Positions 38,449-52,261 of a stretch of DNA of 64,000 bases are shown here, piece by piece. Positions within the stretch are counted from its first letter, which is position 1; each line of letters starts with the position of its first letter. Below the pieces are notes generated by a model, which was not told the DNA's origin, did not search any database, and saw only the letters and a program-made list of their open reading frames with translations. Position numbers and translations under genes: made by a program. The stretch covers positions 92,656 through 156,655 of the forward strand of contig CABZIW010000003.1 of assembly GCA_902526005.1 (NCBI GenBank), written 5' to 3'. This stretch comes from an uncultured Pelagibacteraceae bacterium. GTDB taxonomy: Bacteria; Pseudomonadota; Alphaproteobacteria; Pelagibacterales; AG-422-B15.

Positions 38449-39166
38449 AATAATAAATATTGTTTCCTTCTCTTTAATATTTATTTCTCTTATTGCAATA
38501 TTTGTATTTTTAAAATTTCCAAGTTTACTAAATAATTCATTTCAAATTAAGAATGTAATAATAGAAGGTTCTGAAAAATCAAATATATCTGAGATTGAAA
38601 ATAATGTGACTGAATTTAAAGGTAATCTTATTAGCTTAAATTTTAATTCCATCAAGGAAATTGTAGAGTCAAGTGAATGGGTAAAGCGGGCGTCTATAAA
38701 AAAAGTTTTACCATCAACTTTAAAAATAAATGTAACTGAGAACGATCCATATGCAATATACTTTCAAGAAGGAAAATCTTTTCTTATAGATCTTGATGGA
38801 TCAATCATTACTGAAATTAACTTAAACAATTATGAAGATGACCTCTTATTTGTAAGGGGCGAGAACTCGCCAGAATTACTAGAGCAATTAATCAGGGATA
38901 TAAGTATTGCGTTTCCAAATTTAACTCAAACTCTGGAAGAAGTTGAATTTATTGAAAAAAGAAGGTGGAATCTAAAATTAAACAATAAATTGCTTGTAAA
39001 ATTACCAGATGAAAACATTCAACAATCATTAAAAAATTTAAAACAGCTTTTTGAGGAGCAAGAAGTAATGGAAAGTAACATTATTGAAATAGATTTAAGA
39101 ATTCAAGGAAGAGCAGCCCTCAAAGTTTTAGATGGAAAAATAAATTATGGTATTGATGAGATTTAA
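38432..39166 (+). CDS. ftsQ: Cell division protein FtsQ
   Basis: Bitopic membrane protein linking early and late division proteins. 244 residues: short cytoplasmic tail, transmembrane helix about 8-28 (VSFSLIFISLIAIFVFL), a POTRA domain starting FQIKNVIIEGSEKSNISEI and the beta domain with VTENDPYAIYF and IDLDGSIITEI. Starts inside ddl (17-bp overlap) and shares TAATG with ftsA. Confidence 0.93.
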   Translation: MQRKIKIINIVSFSLIFISLIAIFVFLKFPSLLNNSFQIKNVIIEGSEKSNISEIENNVTEFKGNLISLNFNSIKEIVESSEWVKRASIKKVLPSTLKINVTENDPYAIYFQEGKSFLIDLDGSIITEINLNNYEDDLLFVRGENSPELLEQLIRDISIAFPNLTQTLEEVEFIEKRRWNLKLNNKLLVKLPDENIQQSLKNLKQLFEEQEVMESNIIEIDLRIQGRAALKVLDGKINYGIDEI

Positions 39167-40353
39167 TGGGTCAAAAAATAATTAGTGCGATTGACATAAG
39201 AGCCGACAAAGTAATTTGCCTTATTGCTCAAGAATTACAAATATTAGACAAAGGGAAAATTCTTCAACTTATTGGAATAGGTACTTCTAAACTGAAAGTC
39301 AATTGTTTAAAGCCCTTTTCATTGGAAACAGATGAAATTAAAAATCATCTTGATGCCGCTATTTCGAAAGCAGAAGTAGATGCTGGTGTAAAGATTAGTA
39401 ACGTTTATGTCAGTATATCAGAAAACATGAAATCAGATTATATTGAATTTGAAAATAAAATTTCAGGTAGAATCATAACAGAAAATGATATCAAATCTTT
39501 TTTTGAAGATACAAAATTTAAAAGACTATATACTGAAACTGATGAACCACTTCATTCTTTTCCAATAAGTTACAAAGTAGATAATAAAAAAAGCTTATCA
39601 GATCCAATTGGTGTGAAAGCTGAAACTCTTCATACAAAATGGCATGTTATATCAACTTCAAAAGACTATCTAAGTAAAATATTAGATTTATTAAATAATC
39701 AAGACATAAGCCTCAAACAGATAGTTTCGAGTCACTATGCTAGCAGTCTTGCAGTGTTATCAGATGAAGAAGCAGATACTGGAGCAGTAAGTATCGATAT
39801 TCAAAAAAACAAGACAATTATTTCTTATACCTTTGACAACCAACTTATTGGCTATGATACGGTTAAAGTTGGAACTTATAATTTTTCAAATGATATATCA
39901 CAAGTCAAATCAATTTCACTAGAAGAGGCCGAAATAGTAAGAAAGCAAATTGATACAATGAATAGTCAGAGAATTTATGAAAAAAAATTAGAAAAGTATT
40001 TTGAAATATATTCATCAAGAGCAGAAGAATTATCAAATTTAATAAAAAATATAATTTATAAATCAAAATTCAGCTCTCTAGTATCTAATAATATTGTGCT
40101 TACTGGATATGGAGCAAAGTCGTTAACTATGCAAAAATTCATCAAAAATCAAATGAGTGATAGTAATTTTCGTTTAGGATCGACAAAAAAAATTAACGGA
40201 TCAAAAACCTATTTAGATAATCCGTCTCTTGCATCAGCATTTGGTCTTTTAAATTATGCCGCAAACCATAACATGGAGGGAGATAAGGATGAGTCTAAAT
40301 CAGAAAAAAAATCAGTATTTTCAGTAGTTTATAATTTTTTTAGAAACCTTTAA
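39166..40353 (+). CDS. ftsA: Cell division protein FtsA with degenerate nucleotide site
   Basis: Actin-like protein that normally tethers FtsZ to the membrane and signals to FtsQ/N. 395 residues. The overall fold is recognisable: AIDIRADKV at the start, an SHS2-like 1C domain (AAISKAEVDAGVKISNVYVSI, in parts), and a C-terminal amphipathic helix SVFSVVYNFFRNL that should bind membrane. But the phosphate loops are altered: DxGT reads DIRAD (Asp10), DxGGGT reads DIQKNKT (Asp211), and the adenosine motif GGGA reads LTGYGAKS (about 312-319). The segment between 2A and 2B is also shorter. It may not bind ATP. No ftsZ follows; lpxC begins 64 bp on. Confidence 0.88.
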   Translation: MGQKIISAIDIRADKVICLIAQELQILDKGKILQLIGIGTSKLKVNCLKPFSLETDEIKNHLDAAISKAEVDAGVKISNVYVSISENMKSDYIEFENKISGRIITENDIKSFFEDTKFKRLYTETDEPLHSFPISYKVDNKKSLSDPIGVKAETLHTKWHVISTSKDYLSKILDLLNNQDISLKQIVSSHYASSLAVLSDEEADTGAVSIDIQKNKTIISYTFDNQLIGYDTVKVGTYNFSNDISQVKSISLEEAEIVRKQIDTMNSQRIYEKKLEKYFEIYSSRAEELSNLIKNIIYKSKFSSLVSNNIVLTGYGAKSLTMQKFIKNQMSDSNFRLGSTKKINGSKTYLDNPSLASAFGLLNYAANHNMEGDKDESKSEKKSVFSVVYNFFRNL

Positions 40354-40417
40354 GTAGTAACAAAAAGAAATAATCTTTGTTTTTTCCTGTGATTTTAAAC
40401 AATTTATAAACAGCAGA

Positions 40418-41344
40418 ATGCAAAAAACCATTAATAAGTCATTTAATATTGAAGGTGTAACTTTACACAGCGGTGAAAAATCAAATTTGTCTGTTAACCC
40501 AGCGACTGCCAACACTGGCATCGTATTTAGAAGAGTTGATATTAAAAATTCTAATGAAGAATCACTAATTGAAGCAAAGTTTAATAACGTTAGCGTTTCA
40601 GATCTATGTACAAAGATTACTAATAAATACGGAATATCAGTTTCAACAATTGAACATTTGATGTCAGCTTTACATGGCATGGAAATTGATAACGCTATTG
40701 TTGAAATAGACTGTGATGAATTACCAATTCTTGATGGTAGCTCCCTAGAATACGTACGTAACATTGAGGAAGTTGGTCTTAAAAGTTTAAATGTAGAAAA
40801 AAAATATCTAAGCATATCTAGACCAATTGTATTTAGTATGAATGATTCTTTTGTGAAAGTTTCCCCATCTGATAATTTAGAAATTGATTATACAATTTCT
40901 TATGATCACAATCTTATAAAGGAACAAAGATTTAATTATGAGTTTAAAGATTCAAACCAGTTTAAAAATCTTATTTCTAATTGCAGAACTTTTGGCTTTA
41001 AAGAGGAGGTAGATTCTCTCAGAAAAAAAGGTCTTATAGCAGGAGGTTCTTTAGATAATGCAATTGTCCTTGATAAAAAAGGAATTGTGAATAATGACAA
41101 ATTGCGTCAAGAAAATGAATTTGTTAAACATAAAATACTTGATTTCATTGGTGATATTTATCTCTTAGGATATTCAGTGAAAGGAGCGTTTGAAATATAT
41201 AAAGGTGGTCACAGATTAACTCATGAAACTATGAATTCAATAATGTCTGATCATTCAAACTGGCGCCTTATAAACGAAGATAATTTAAATGATAAAAATT
41301 ATCAAAAAACCTATTACACGAAGTCTGTAGCTGCATCATTATAA
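40418..41344 (+). CDS. lpxC: UDP-3-O-acyl-N-acetylglucosamine deacetylase
   Basis: Zinc deacetylase, committed step of lipid A synthesis, so the organism has an outer membrane with lipopolysaccharide. 308 residues: the zinc ligand His in TIEHLMSALHG (about 80), HKILDFIGD (His and Asp, about 237-245) and the catalytic His in KGGHRLTH (about 264). Normal family length. It is separated by 64 bp from ftsA and so may have its own promoter; in most relatives ftsZ stands in this gap. Confidence 0.97.
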   Translation: MQKTINKSFNIEGVTLHSGEKSNLSVNPATANTGIVFRRVDIKNSNEESLIEAKFNNVSVSDLCTKITNKYGISVSTIEHLMSALHGMEIDNAIVEIDCDELPILDGSSLEYVRNIEEVGLKSLNVEKKYLSISRPIVFSMNDSFVKVSPSDNLEIDYTISYDHNLIKEQRFNYEFKDSNQFKNLISNCRTFGFKEEVDSLRKKGLIAGGSLDNAIVLDKKGIVNNDKLRQENEFVKHKILDFIGDIYLLGYSVKGAFEIYKGGHRLTHETMNSIMSDHSNWRLINEDNLNDKNYQKTYYTKSVAASL

Positions 41345-41387
41345 TTTAGAAATTCATCTTTAATCTTCTTAAATAATCATTAAAATT

Positions 41388-45895
<4,508 letters not shown>

Positions 45896-45902
<7 letters not shown>

Positions 45903-48121
45903 GGTTTTAGAAAATCAGATATTAATTTTTTTGTACCATGTTTATCAAAATCCACAACTGCCTTTGTGCCGTCAATATCTTTTATTCGACCAATACCAAA
46001 TTTTTTGTGTTCAACCGTTTGCCCTATTTGAAGTGAAACATCATCGTTTATATCTCTAACATTTTCTATTTCCAGATCAACTACTGTTCGATAACTTGAA
46101 GATGGATTATTTTTAAAATCTAATTTTCTTGGTTTAAAATCAAAATCTTGATTAAATTCATCAAATTCTTGATTTTGGAATCTGTCCATATGGCTTGACG
46201 CGTGATTAATAGTTTTTATTAATTCTTGATCTAACTCCTCGATAAATCGAGATTGCAATGAAGGCATCCAATTATTTTGAAATCGACGACTCATTGATGT
46301 TGAGATATTTATTATTTTTTTAGCTCGCGTTATGCCGACATATGCAAGTCTACGTTCCTCTTCAATTCCTTTATTGCCAGTTTCATCAATTGTTTTTTGG
46401 TGAGGAAAAAGCCCTTCTTCCCAACCTGGCAAAAAAACATAATCATATTCAAGACCTTTAGCGGCATGAAGCGTCATGATACTTACTTTATTGTTTTCAT
46501 TATTTTCATCTATAGCTGTAACTAAAGATACATGCTCTAAAAACTCCTCAATGCTGTTATAGTCTTCCATTGCAATTATTAATTCCTTAATATTTTCTAT
46601 TTTTGTTTGGGCAGAGACATTTTTATCATTTTTAAGCATATTCATATAACCAGACTCATCGAGCAGCATTTTTAAAATGTCATAAAACTGCAAATTATCG
46701 ATTGATGATTTTCCTCTATCGATAACAGAAATGAATGCTTTTAAGCTTTTAGATATTTTTTTGGTAAATTCATCTGTATCAACCATTTCTTTTGAAGCTT
46801 GATACAATGAAATTCGTTTTTGTTTTGCGTAAGATAAAATATGATTAAATGATTTTTCTCCTATTCCTCTTTTAGGGACTGTTAAAGCTCTTTCAAATGC
46901 GACATCGTCTTGACTTTCATATACCAGCCTAAGATATGAAACAGCATCTTTTATTTCTGATCTCTCATAGAACCGAATACCACCTACAATACGATAAGGA
47001 ATTGAATATTTAATCAGAGACTCCTCTATTTCACGTGATTGAAATACTGCCCTTACTAATATTGAGATATTGTTCAGGTCAGGGTTATCGTCACTATACT
47101 TCATAATATCCTGAGCAACTAAATCGGCTTCGTCTCTACTTGAATTAACTAAGTGTAAATGTATGGGCTCTCCATCACCTTGATCCGAAACAAGCTCCTT
47201 GCCAAGTCTATATTCGTTATAACTAATTAATGATGATGCAGACTTAAGTATATTATTTGTTGATCGATAATTTTGTTTAAGTCGTATTACCTTTGCATTT
47301 TTAAATTCTTTTTCAAATCGAAGCATATTATCAACTTCAGCGCCACGCCAACTATAAATTGATTGATCATCGTCTCCAACACAACAAACATTTTGATGGT
47401 GAGAACCAAGAAGTTTAAGCCATTTATATTGTGCAGCATTGGTATCTTGGTATTCATCCACATGAATATATTTAAAATTATTGCTATAACGTTTGTGGAT
47501 ATCAGTTACTTTAAAAAGATTGATACACTGTAAAAGCAAGTCACCAAAATCTAAGCAATTAATTTCAAACAACCTTGCTTGGTAAATTTTATAAATAGAG
47601 AGACTCTTTTCATCGACTAAATTATCTAGTGACTCAGATTTTATATCATTTGGATTAAGAGCTTTATTTTTCCAATGATCAATTTTAGATTGTATTAATT
47701 TTGGTGAAAACTGAGATTGATCTAAGTTTTCAGCCTTTATGATTTGCTTGATCAGGGAAAGCTGATCATCCTTATCAAGTATCGTAAAACTTTGTTTAAG
47801 ACCAATTACCTCTGCGTGGTTTCTAATTATTTTTGCTCCAATTGAATGAAAGGTTCCCATCCAAGGCATCTTTTCCATATTTTGACTTACCAGTTTTTGA
47901 ACACGTTCGGACATTTCTCTGGCAGCCTTGTTAGTAAAGGTTACGCAAAGAATCTGAGAGGGGAATGCTAAGTTATTATCTATGATATGAGCAACTCGCG
48001 TTGTGAGCACTTTAGTTTTTCCAGTTCCAGCTCCTGCAATAATTAGATTTGGACCCTCGGTACTACAAACAGACTCATATTGTAGTGGGTTAAGACTTTC
48101 TAGGTAATTTACTTCAGTCAT
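45896..48121 (-). CDS. uvrD: ATP-dependent DNA helicase UvrD/PcrA
   Basis: Superfamily 1A 3'-5' helicase for repair and replication. 741 residues: Q motif NPLQYESV, Walker A AGAGTGKTKVLTTR (about 30-43), motif II DEYQDTN, motif III GDDDQSIYSWRGA, motif IV RLKQNYRST, motif V TLHAAKGLEYDYVF, motif VI RRLAYVGITRAKK, and a C-terminal Tudor-like segment (VEHKKFGIGRIKDIDG) that in PcrA contacts RNA polymerase. Coupled to the neighbours by 4- and 7-bp overlaps. Confidence 0.97.
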
Positions 48122-48333
48122 AACTGATCCTTTAAGTGATTCAGAACATATAGTCTAATTGCGCTTGATAAATTGGAAGTGTTTTTCGTCTTATCTATTT
48201 TTGAGATTATTTTATCTGGAGTAGTATTTTCTTTTTTGCATAGTTTTAATATTTCTTCCCAAAATTCAGTTTCAAGAAATACACTTGTAATGTGGCCATC
48301 TATCTTGACAGTGCGCTTATTGGAATTGGGCAT
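48118..48333 (-). CDS. Ribbon-helix-helix domain protein (RHH_4)
   Basis: 71 residues of the alphaproteobacterial RHH_4 type: strand KRTVKIDGHITSVFLETEFW, helix KLCKKENTTPDKIISKI and a conserved end SSAIRLYVLNHLK. The RHH fold suggests DNA binding, possibly as a repressor. I recall this family next to fumC in many alphaproteobacteria; its targets are not known. Overlaps the helicase by 4 bp and lies 7 bp after fumC. Confidence 0.9.
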   Translation of the reverse strand: MPNSNKRTVKIDGHITSVFLETEFWEEILKLCKKENTTPDKIISKIDKTKNTSNLSSAIRLYVLNHLKDQL

Positions 48334-48340
48334 GAACGAA

Positions 48341-49735
48341 CTATGAAGAAGAAATCATTTTTGATGGATTGAGAAGAGACTTCATCTTTCTTACATCAAT
48401 ATATTTTAGGATTTTATTTGCCTCAATTAGCGTAATATTTTTCTTATGTGCAAGCTTTGCGAGTTCTGCAGCTTTTTCGTATCCAATTTCAGGAGCAAGA
48501 GCGGTTACAAGCATTAAGGAATTCTCAACACCTTCTTTTATATTTCTTAAATTCGGTTTAATTCCCTTTAGGCACTTATCGCAAAAGTTTGTAACCCCTG
48601 AGGATAATAAATTGATTGAATTAATTATGTTAAAACCAATTACTGGTTTAAATGCATTGAGTTCAAAATGACCTTGAGTTCCTGCCATTGATATTACGTT
48701 ATGACTACCCATAACCTGTAAACAAGCCATTGTTAAAGCTTCACTTTGAGTCGGATTTACCTTACCAGGCATTATAGATGACCCGGGTTCATTCTCAGGT
48801 AAATTCAGTTCTCCTAGACCTGATCTTGGTCCAGAAGCTAACAGCCTAATGTCATTTGCTATTTTGAAAAGATCCGTTGCAATAACATTTAATACTCCCG
48901 ATAGTTCTACAAGAGAGTCATGAGAGGCCAAGGCTTGGAATTTATTGCTTGCAGGTTTAAATTTAATTTTATTAATTTTACTTATTTCATTTGCAACAAG
49001 TCTATCGAACCCTTTTTTTGTATTCAGACCAGTTCCAACGGCCGTCCCTCCTTGGGCTAAATAATTTAAGTTAATCAGGGCTGTCTTCAGTCGTTTAATG
49101 TTCATATCAATCTGAGATTGATAACCTGAAAATTCTTGTCCAAGTGATAAGGGAGTTGCGTCTTGCAAGTGTGTCCTGCCGATTTTGATGATACTTTTCC
49201 ATTTCTTAGACTGGCTACCTAAAGTTTTTTCCATTTCATTTAAAGCTGGAATAAGTTCATCTGAAACTTTTTTTGAGGCCGCAATATTAATTGCAGATGG
49301 AAAACTGTCATTAGTTGATTGACTTTTGTTGACATGATCGTTTGGGTGAACTGGACTATTCGTTCCAAGTTTTCCGGTAAGTTTTTTATTGGCAAGATTA
49401 GCGATGACTTCATTTACATTCATGTTAGTTTGAGTTCCAGATCCAGTCTGCCAAACCGAAAGAGGGAATTGATCATCATGCTTCCCGGAAAGAATATTTT
49501 TTGATGCACTAATTATTGCATTTGCTATTTTAGGAGATAAAGACTTTTGTTTTTGATTTACTTTCGCGCAGGCCATTTTTATTGTGACTAGTGCATGTAT
49601 AATTTCTATAGGCATTAAATTATTGCCAATTTTAAAATTCTTTAATGATCTTTGAGTTTGAGCTCCCCAAAAATTACTATTTGAAACTTTTATTTTGCCG
49701 ATACTGTCTTGTTCTTGTCTTGTTTTTTGATTCAT
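48341..49735 (-). CDS. fumC: Class II fumarate hydratase
   Basis: Interconverts fumarate and malate in the TCA cycle, iron-independent. 464 residues, usual length. The N-terminal part contains QTGSGTQTNMNVNEV and HPNDHVNKSQSTND; GRTHLQDATPLSLGQEF holds the catalytic His; the signature GSSIMPGKVNPTQSEA is near residue 318. It heads the minus-strand unit fumC-RHH-uvrD-pepP, with tmRNA immediately upstream on the same strand. Confidence 0.98.
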   Translation of the reverse strand: MNQKTRQEQDSIGKIKVSNSNFWGAQTQRSLKNFKIGNNLMPIEIIHALVTIKMACAKVNQKQKSLSPKIANAIISASKNILSGKHDDQFPLSVWQTGSGTQTNMNVNEVIANLANKKLTGKLGTNSPVHPNDHVNKSQSTNDSFPSAINIAASKKVSDELIPALNEMEKTLGSQSKKWKSIIKIGRTHLQDATPLSLGQEFSGYQSQIDMNIKRLKTALINLNYLAQGGTAVGTGLNTKKGFDRLVANEISKINKIKFKPASNKFQALASHDSLVELSGVLNVIATDLFKIANDIRLLASGPRSGLGELNLPENEPGSSIMPGKVNPTQSEALTMACLQVMGSHNVISMAGTQGHFELNAFKPVIGFNIINSINLLSSGVTNFCDKCLKGIKPNLRNIKEGVENSLMLVTALAPEIGYEKAAELAKLAHKKNITLIEANKILKYIDVRKMKSLLNPSKMISSS

Positions 49736-49742
49736 TTGAATT

Positions 49743-49754
49743 GTAGTATACTAC
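49743..49754. promoter_or_regulatory. 12-bp perfect palindrome upstream of fumC
   Basis: GTAGTATACTAC is its own reverse complement and lies 7 bp upstream of the fumC start codon, adjacent to an AT-rich stretch (CATATATATATG) that could contain the -10 region. Position and symmetry suggest an operator, perhaps for the neighbouring RHH protein; nothing in the sequence proves it. Confidence 0.3.
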
Positions 49755-49784
49755 CTTACATATATATATGGTAACGATTTAAGT

Positions 49785-50065
49785 TTTTTAAAGGCCGAGT
49801 AACTAAAAGTGGGAGACTTCTGTTGCCCGGTGTCTCCCGAACCGCGCTTACCTAATTAGATTAAGCAGCGAGCGCTAATTCATCGTTAGCATTTATAAAA
49901 TAGCCCGATAACGGTGGTACAATACCGAGAGAAAAACTTACCTTTAAGCATTCGTCGATCCTATATCACCCCCTAATTTATGGTGGAGGTGCCGGGTACC
50001 GCCCCCGGGTCCGTAATGGGTATTACGCAAGCCGTTTATCCCTATAGCTGGGATATCCCCAGCAA
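49785..50065 (-). ncRNA. ssrA: Two-piece (circularly permuted) tmRNA
   Basis: Rescues stalled ribosomes. Read on the minus strand, the acceptor piece comes first: a hairpin GCTGGG/CCCAGC (50063-50047), then the T-arm-like CCGGG-GGCGGTA-CCCGG and CACCTCC with ACCA ending at 49981. After only 7 nt (TAAATTA, 49980-49974) the coding piece starts GGGGGTG at 49973, which pairs with CACCTCC (one G-U). It continues through the tag frame 49890-49861, encoding ANDELALAA and TAA, then a strong hairpin GGGAGAC/GTCTCCC (49838-49811). The 5' and 3' outer ends are approximate. The permuted layout is typical of alphaproteobacteria. Confidence 0.92.
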
Positions 50066-50110
50066 TCTGAATATAGTTGGATATTGAGACTTTTTAAAGA
50101 GAGTAATCTT

Positions 50111-50140
50111 AATATAGTATGTGTTTATTATTTGATTCAA
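50111..50140 (-). promoter_or_regulatory. Putative tmRNA promoter
   Basis: On the minus strand TTGAAT (50140-50135) and TATATT (50116-50111) are separated by 18 bp, close to the sigma-70 consensus, about 45 bp before the acceptor-piece hairpin. It directly abuts the divergent thyX start codon at 50145. Confidence 0.45.
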
Positions 50141-50144
50141 AAAA

Positions 50145-51080
50145 ATGCCGGTAAACAAAGAACAACTTGATGAAATTGAAGCCTTAAGGTCTGAAATATC
50201 AGAAACAGCTCGTGTTACAGCTCCTGAATTAGAAGCAGTTTTGTACAGGCCAATAGAAGTGCTCGATCATGGCTTTATTCGTGTCATTGATTATATGGGG
50301 GATGACAGTTCAATAGTGCAGTCGGCAAGAGTATCATATGGTAAAGGCACAAAGAAAATTTCAAATGACAAAGGGCTTATTAAATATTTGATGAGGCACC
50401 GTCATTCAACCCCTTTTGAAATGTGTGAAATTAAATTTCATATTAAACTTCCAATTTTCATTGCTCGACAATGGATACGACACAGAACGGCAAACGTTAA
50501 TGAGTACTCGGCTCGCTACTCAATTCTTGATAAAGAATTCTATATTCCTTCAGCAGAAAACCTAGCAGCACAGTCAGCAATCAATAATCAGGGTAGAGGG
50601 GATGCCTTAACAGATGATGAAGCCTCTAATGTTATACAAATACTAAAAAAGGATGCCGAGCAGACATATTCTAATTACGAAACTCTATTAAATGAGAGTT
50701 CTGAGGGCAACATAATTGATGAAAGTAAATCTGGAATTGCAAGAGAATTGGCCCGAATGAATCTTACCCTCAATACCTATACACAATGGTACTGGAAGAT
50801 TGACCTGAATAATTTATTGCACTTTCTTGCTCTAAGAGCTGACGACCATGCGCAGTATGAAATACGTGTTTATGCGGCTGCCATGTTAGATATTGTAAAA
50901 AAATGGGTTCCTCTTACTTACGAAGCATTTGAAGATTATAGAATTGGTGGAACAGAACTCTCCGCCAAAGAGGTAAATCTAATGAGAAAACTTCTAAAAG
51001 GGGAGAAAGTATCTTTTGAAGAAGAAGGTCTGTCTAAAAGAGAATGGAGCGAACTGCAAAGAAAGTTTGAAATTAGTTAG
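50145..51080 (+). CDS. thyX: FAD-dependent thymidylate synthase
   Basis: Makes dTMP from dUMP using methylene-tetrahydrofolate and FAD. 311 residues with the ThyX motif [14 protein letters not shown] near residue 112, and upstream [18 protein letters not shown] and [18 protein letters not shown] (in parts). The C-terminal half has [20 protein letters not shown] and the conserved DDHAQYEIR. Its end overlaps the convergent mrp gene by 8 bp. ThyA is not in this window. Confidence 0.98.
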   Translation: MPVNKEQLDEIEALRSEISETARVTAPELEAVLYRPIEVLDHGFIRVIDYMGDDSSIVQSARVSYGKGTKKISNDKGLIKYLMRHRHSTPFEMCEIKFHIKLPIFIARQWIRHRTANVNEYSARYSILDKEFYIPSAENLAAQSAINNQGRGDALTDDEASNVIQILKKDAEQTYSNYETLLNESSEGNIIDESKSGIARELARMNLTLNTYTQWYWKIDLNNLLHFLALRADDHAQYEIRVYAAAMLDIVKKWVPLTYEAFEDYRIGGTELSAKEVNLMRKLLKGEKVSFEEEGLSKREWSELQRKFEIS

Positions 51081-52155
51081 TATTTGCTAATTGTTCTAAT
51101 TTTAATCGTTTTAATAAATTCTCAGCCAATTCAATAAACATTTGGCTGACTTTATGATCTGGCACTAAATCTGTAAGAGGGTGACCTTTTTCGCATTGCT
51201 CAAGAAGTAATGGATCATGAGGAAGATTTGCGAGTATTTCATAATCATATTTTTCAGCAACTTCATTTGTTTTACTTTCACCGTAAAGTTTATATTCTTT
51301 ACCTGTGTCAGGTGCTAAGAAGTAACTCATGTTTTCTACAATGCCAAGAATGGGGACTTTAGTTTTTTCAAACATCTTTAAACCTCTGATTACATCAATT
51401 AAAGCAATATCTTGAGGTGTAGTAACTATTAAACTTCCAGAGATTTTTAGTTTCTGAATCAGAGACAGTTGAACATCGCCTGTGCCTGGGGGCAAATCAA
51501 TGACCATAATGTCTGCAGCTCCCCAATTTACTTTATCAATCATTTCATTAATTGCTTTCATGACCATGAGACCTCTCCAGATGATTGGATTTTCATCATT
51601 GACCATGTAACCCATAGACATTGTCGATAGTCCATATCGATTGATTGTTTCAATTTTTTGTCCATCAGAATGAGGCTTTTCATTAATCCCAATCATTTTG
51701 GGAATTGATGGACCATAAATATCAGCATCAAGTAAACAGGTTTTTAAACCAAGTGATTTAAACGCGCACGCAAGATTTGATGCGACTGTTGATTTACCAA
51801 CTCCTCCTTTTCCTGATGCAACTGCAAGAATATATTTTATTTGATTAGTGCCAACGCTATTTGTTTTGTTTGAATTCACTTCATCATTTGCATGTGTTGA
51901 ATTTTCCTTATGTAAAGTTGTGATGATATTAACTTTAGTTACACCTGGAATCTCTTTGAGTGCTTTTTGGGCATCCTCAAAAATTTTTTCATTTTTTTTC
52001 TGATCATTTTCTTTGAATTCAATAATACAATCTATCTTTCCCTCACTCACAGATACATTTTTAACCATACCCATAGCAACTATGTTCTCACCTGCTTCTT
52101 CGTTAACAACTTGTCCAAGGAGGTGTAAAGCTTGATTTTCCAGAGTTTCTGCCAT
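51073..52155 (-). CDS. Mrp/NBP35-family Fe-S carrier ATPase
   Basis: P-loop ATPase (ApbC/Mrp) thought to carry or assemble iron-sulfur clusters. 360 residues: N-terminal MIP18/DUF59 domain (about 1-90), then Walker A with deviant Lys [15 protein letters not shown] (about 113-127), [27 protein letters not shown] and the late segment GIVENMSYF. The last usually has CxxC cysteines (MSYFxCPxC) in many members; here it reads [13 protein letters not shown], lacking them. Single gene, with hflK divergent 106 bp away. Confidence 0.93.
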   Translation of the reverse strand: MAETLENQALHLLGQVVNEEAGENIVAMGMVKNVSVSEGKIDCIIEFKENDQKKNEKIFEDAQKALKEIPGVTKVNIITTLHKENSTHANDEVNSNKTNSVGTNQIKYILAVASGKGGVGKSTVASNLACAFKSLGLKTCLLDADIYGPSIPKMIGINEKPHSDGQKIETINRYGLSTMSMGYMVNDENPIIWRGLMVMKAINEMIDKVNWGAADIMVIDLPPGTGDVQLSLIQKLKISGSLIVTTPQDIALIDVIRGLKMFEKTKVPILGIVENMSYFLAPDTGKEYKLYGESKTNEVAEKYDYEILANLPHDPLLLEQCEKGHPLTDLVPDHKVSQMFIELAENLLKRLKLEQLANTN

Positions 52156-52261
52156 TTTTTTGATCTTGTATTTACGTAATTAATTACAATATATCATAGT
52201 ATAAGTGTAAATAATTGCTTTTAAGCATTTTTACCATATATAGATAATAATTCTAAATTAT

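Noticed and set aside
40361..40385. Possible terminator after ftsA (CAAAAAGA / TCTTTG followed by a T-run)
   Set aside because: The stem has a bulge and only two G-C pairs; too weak to call in DNA this AT-rich.
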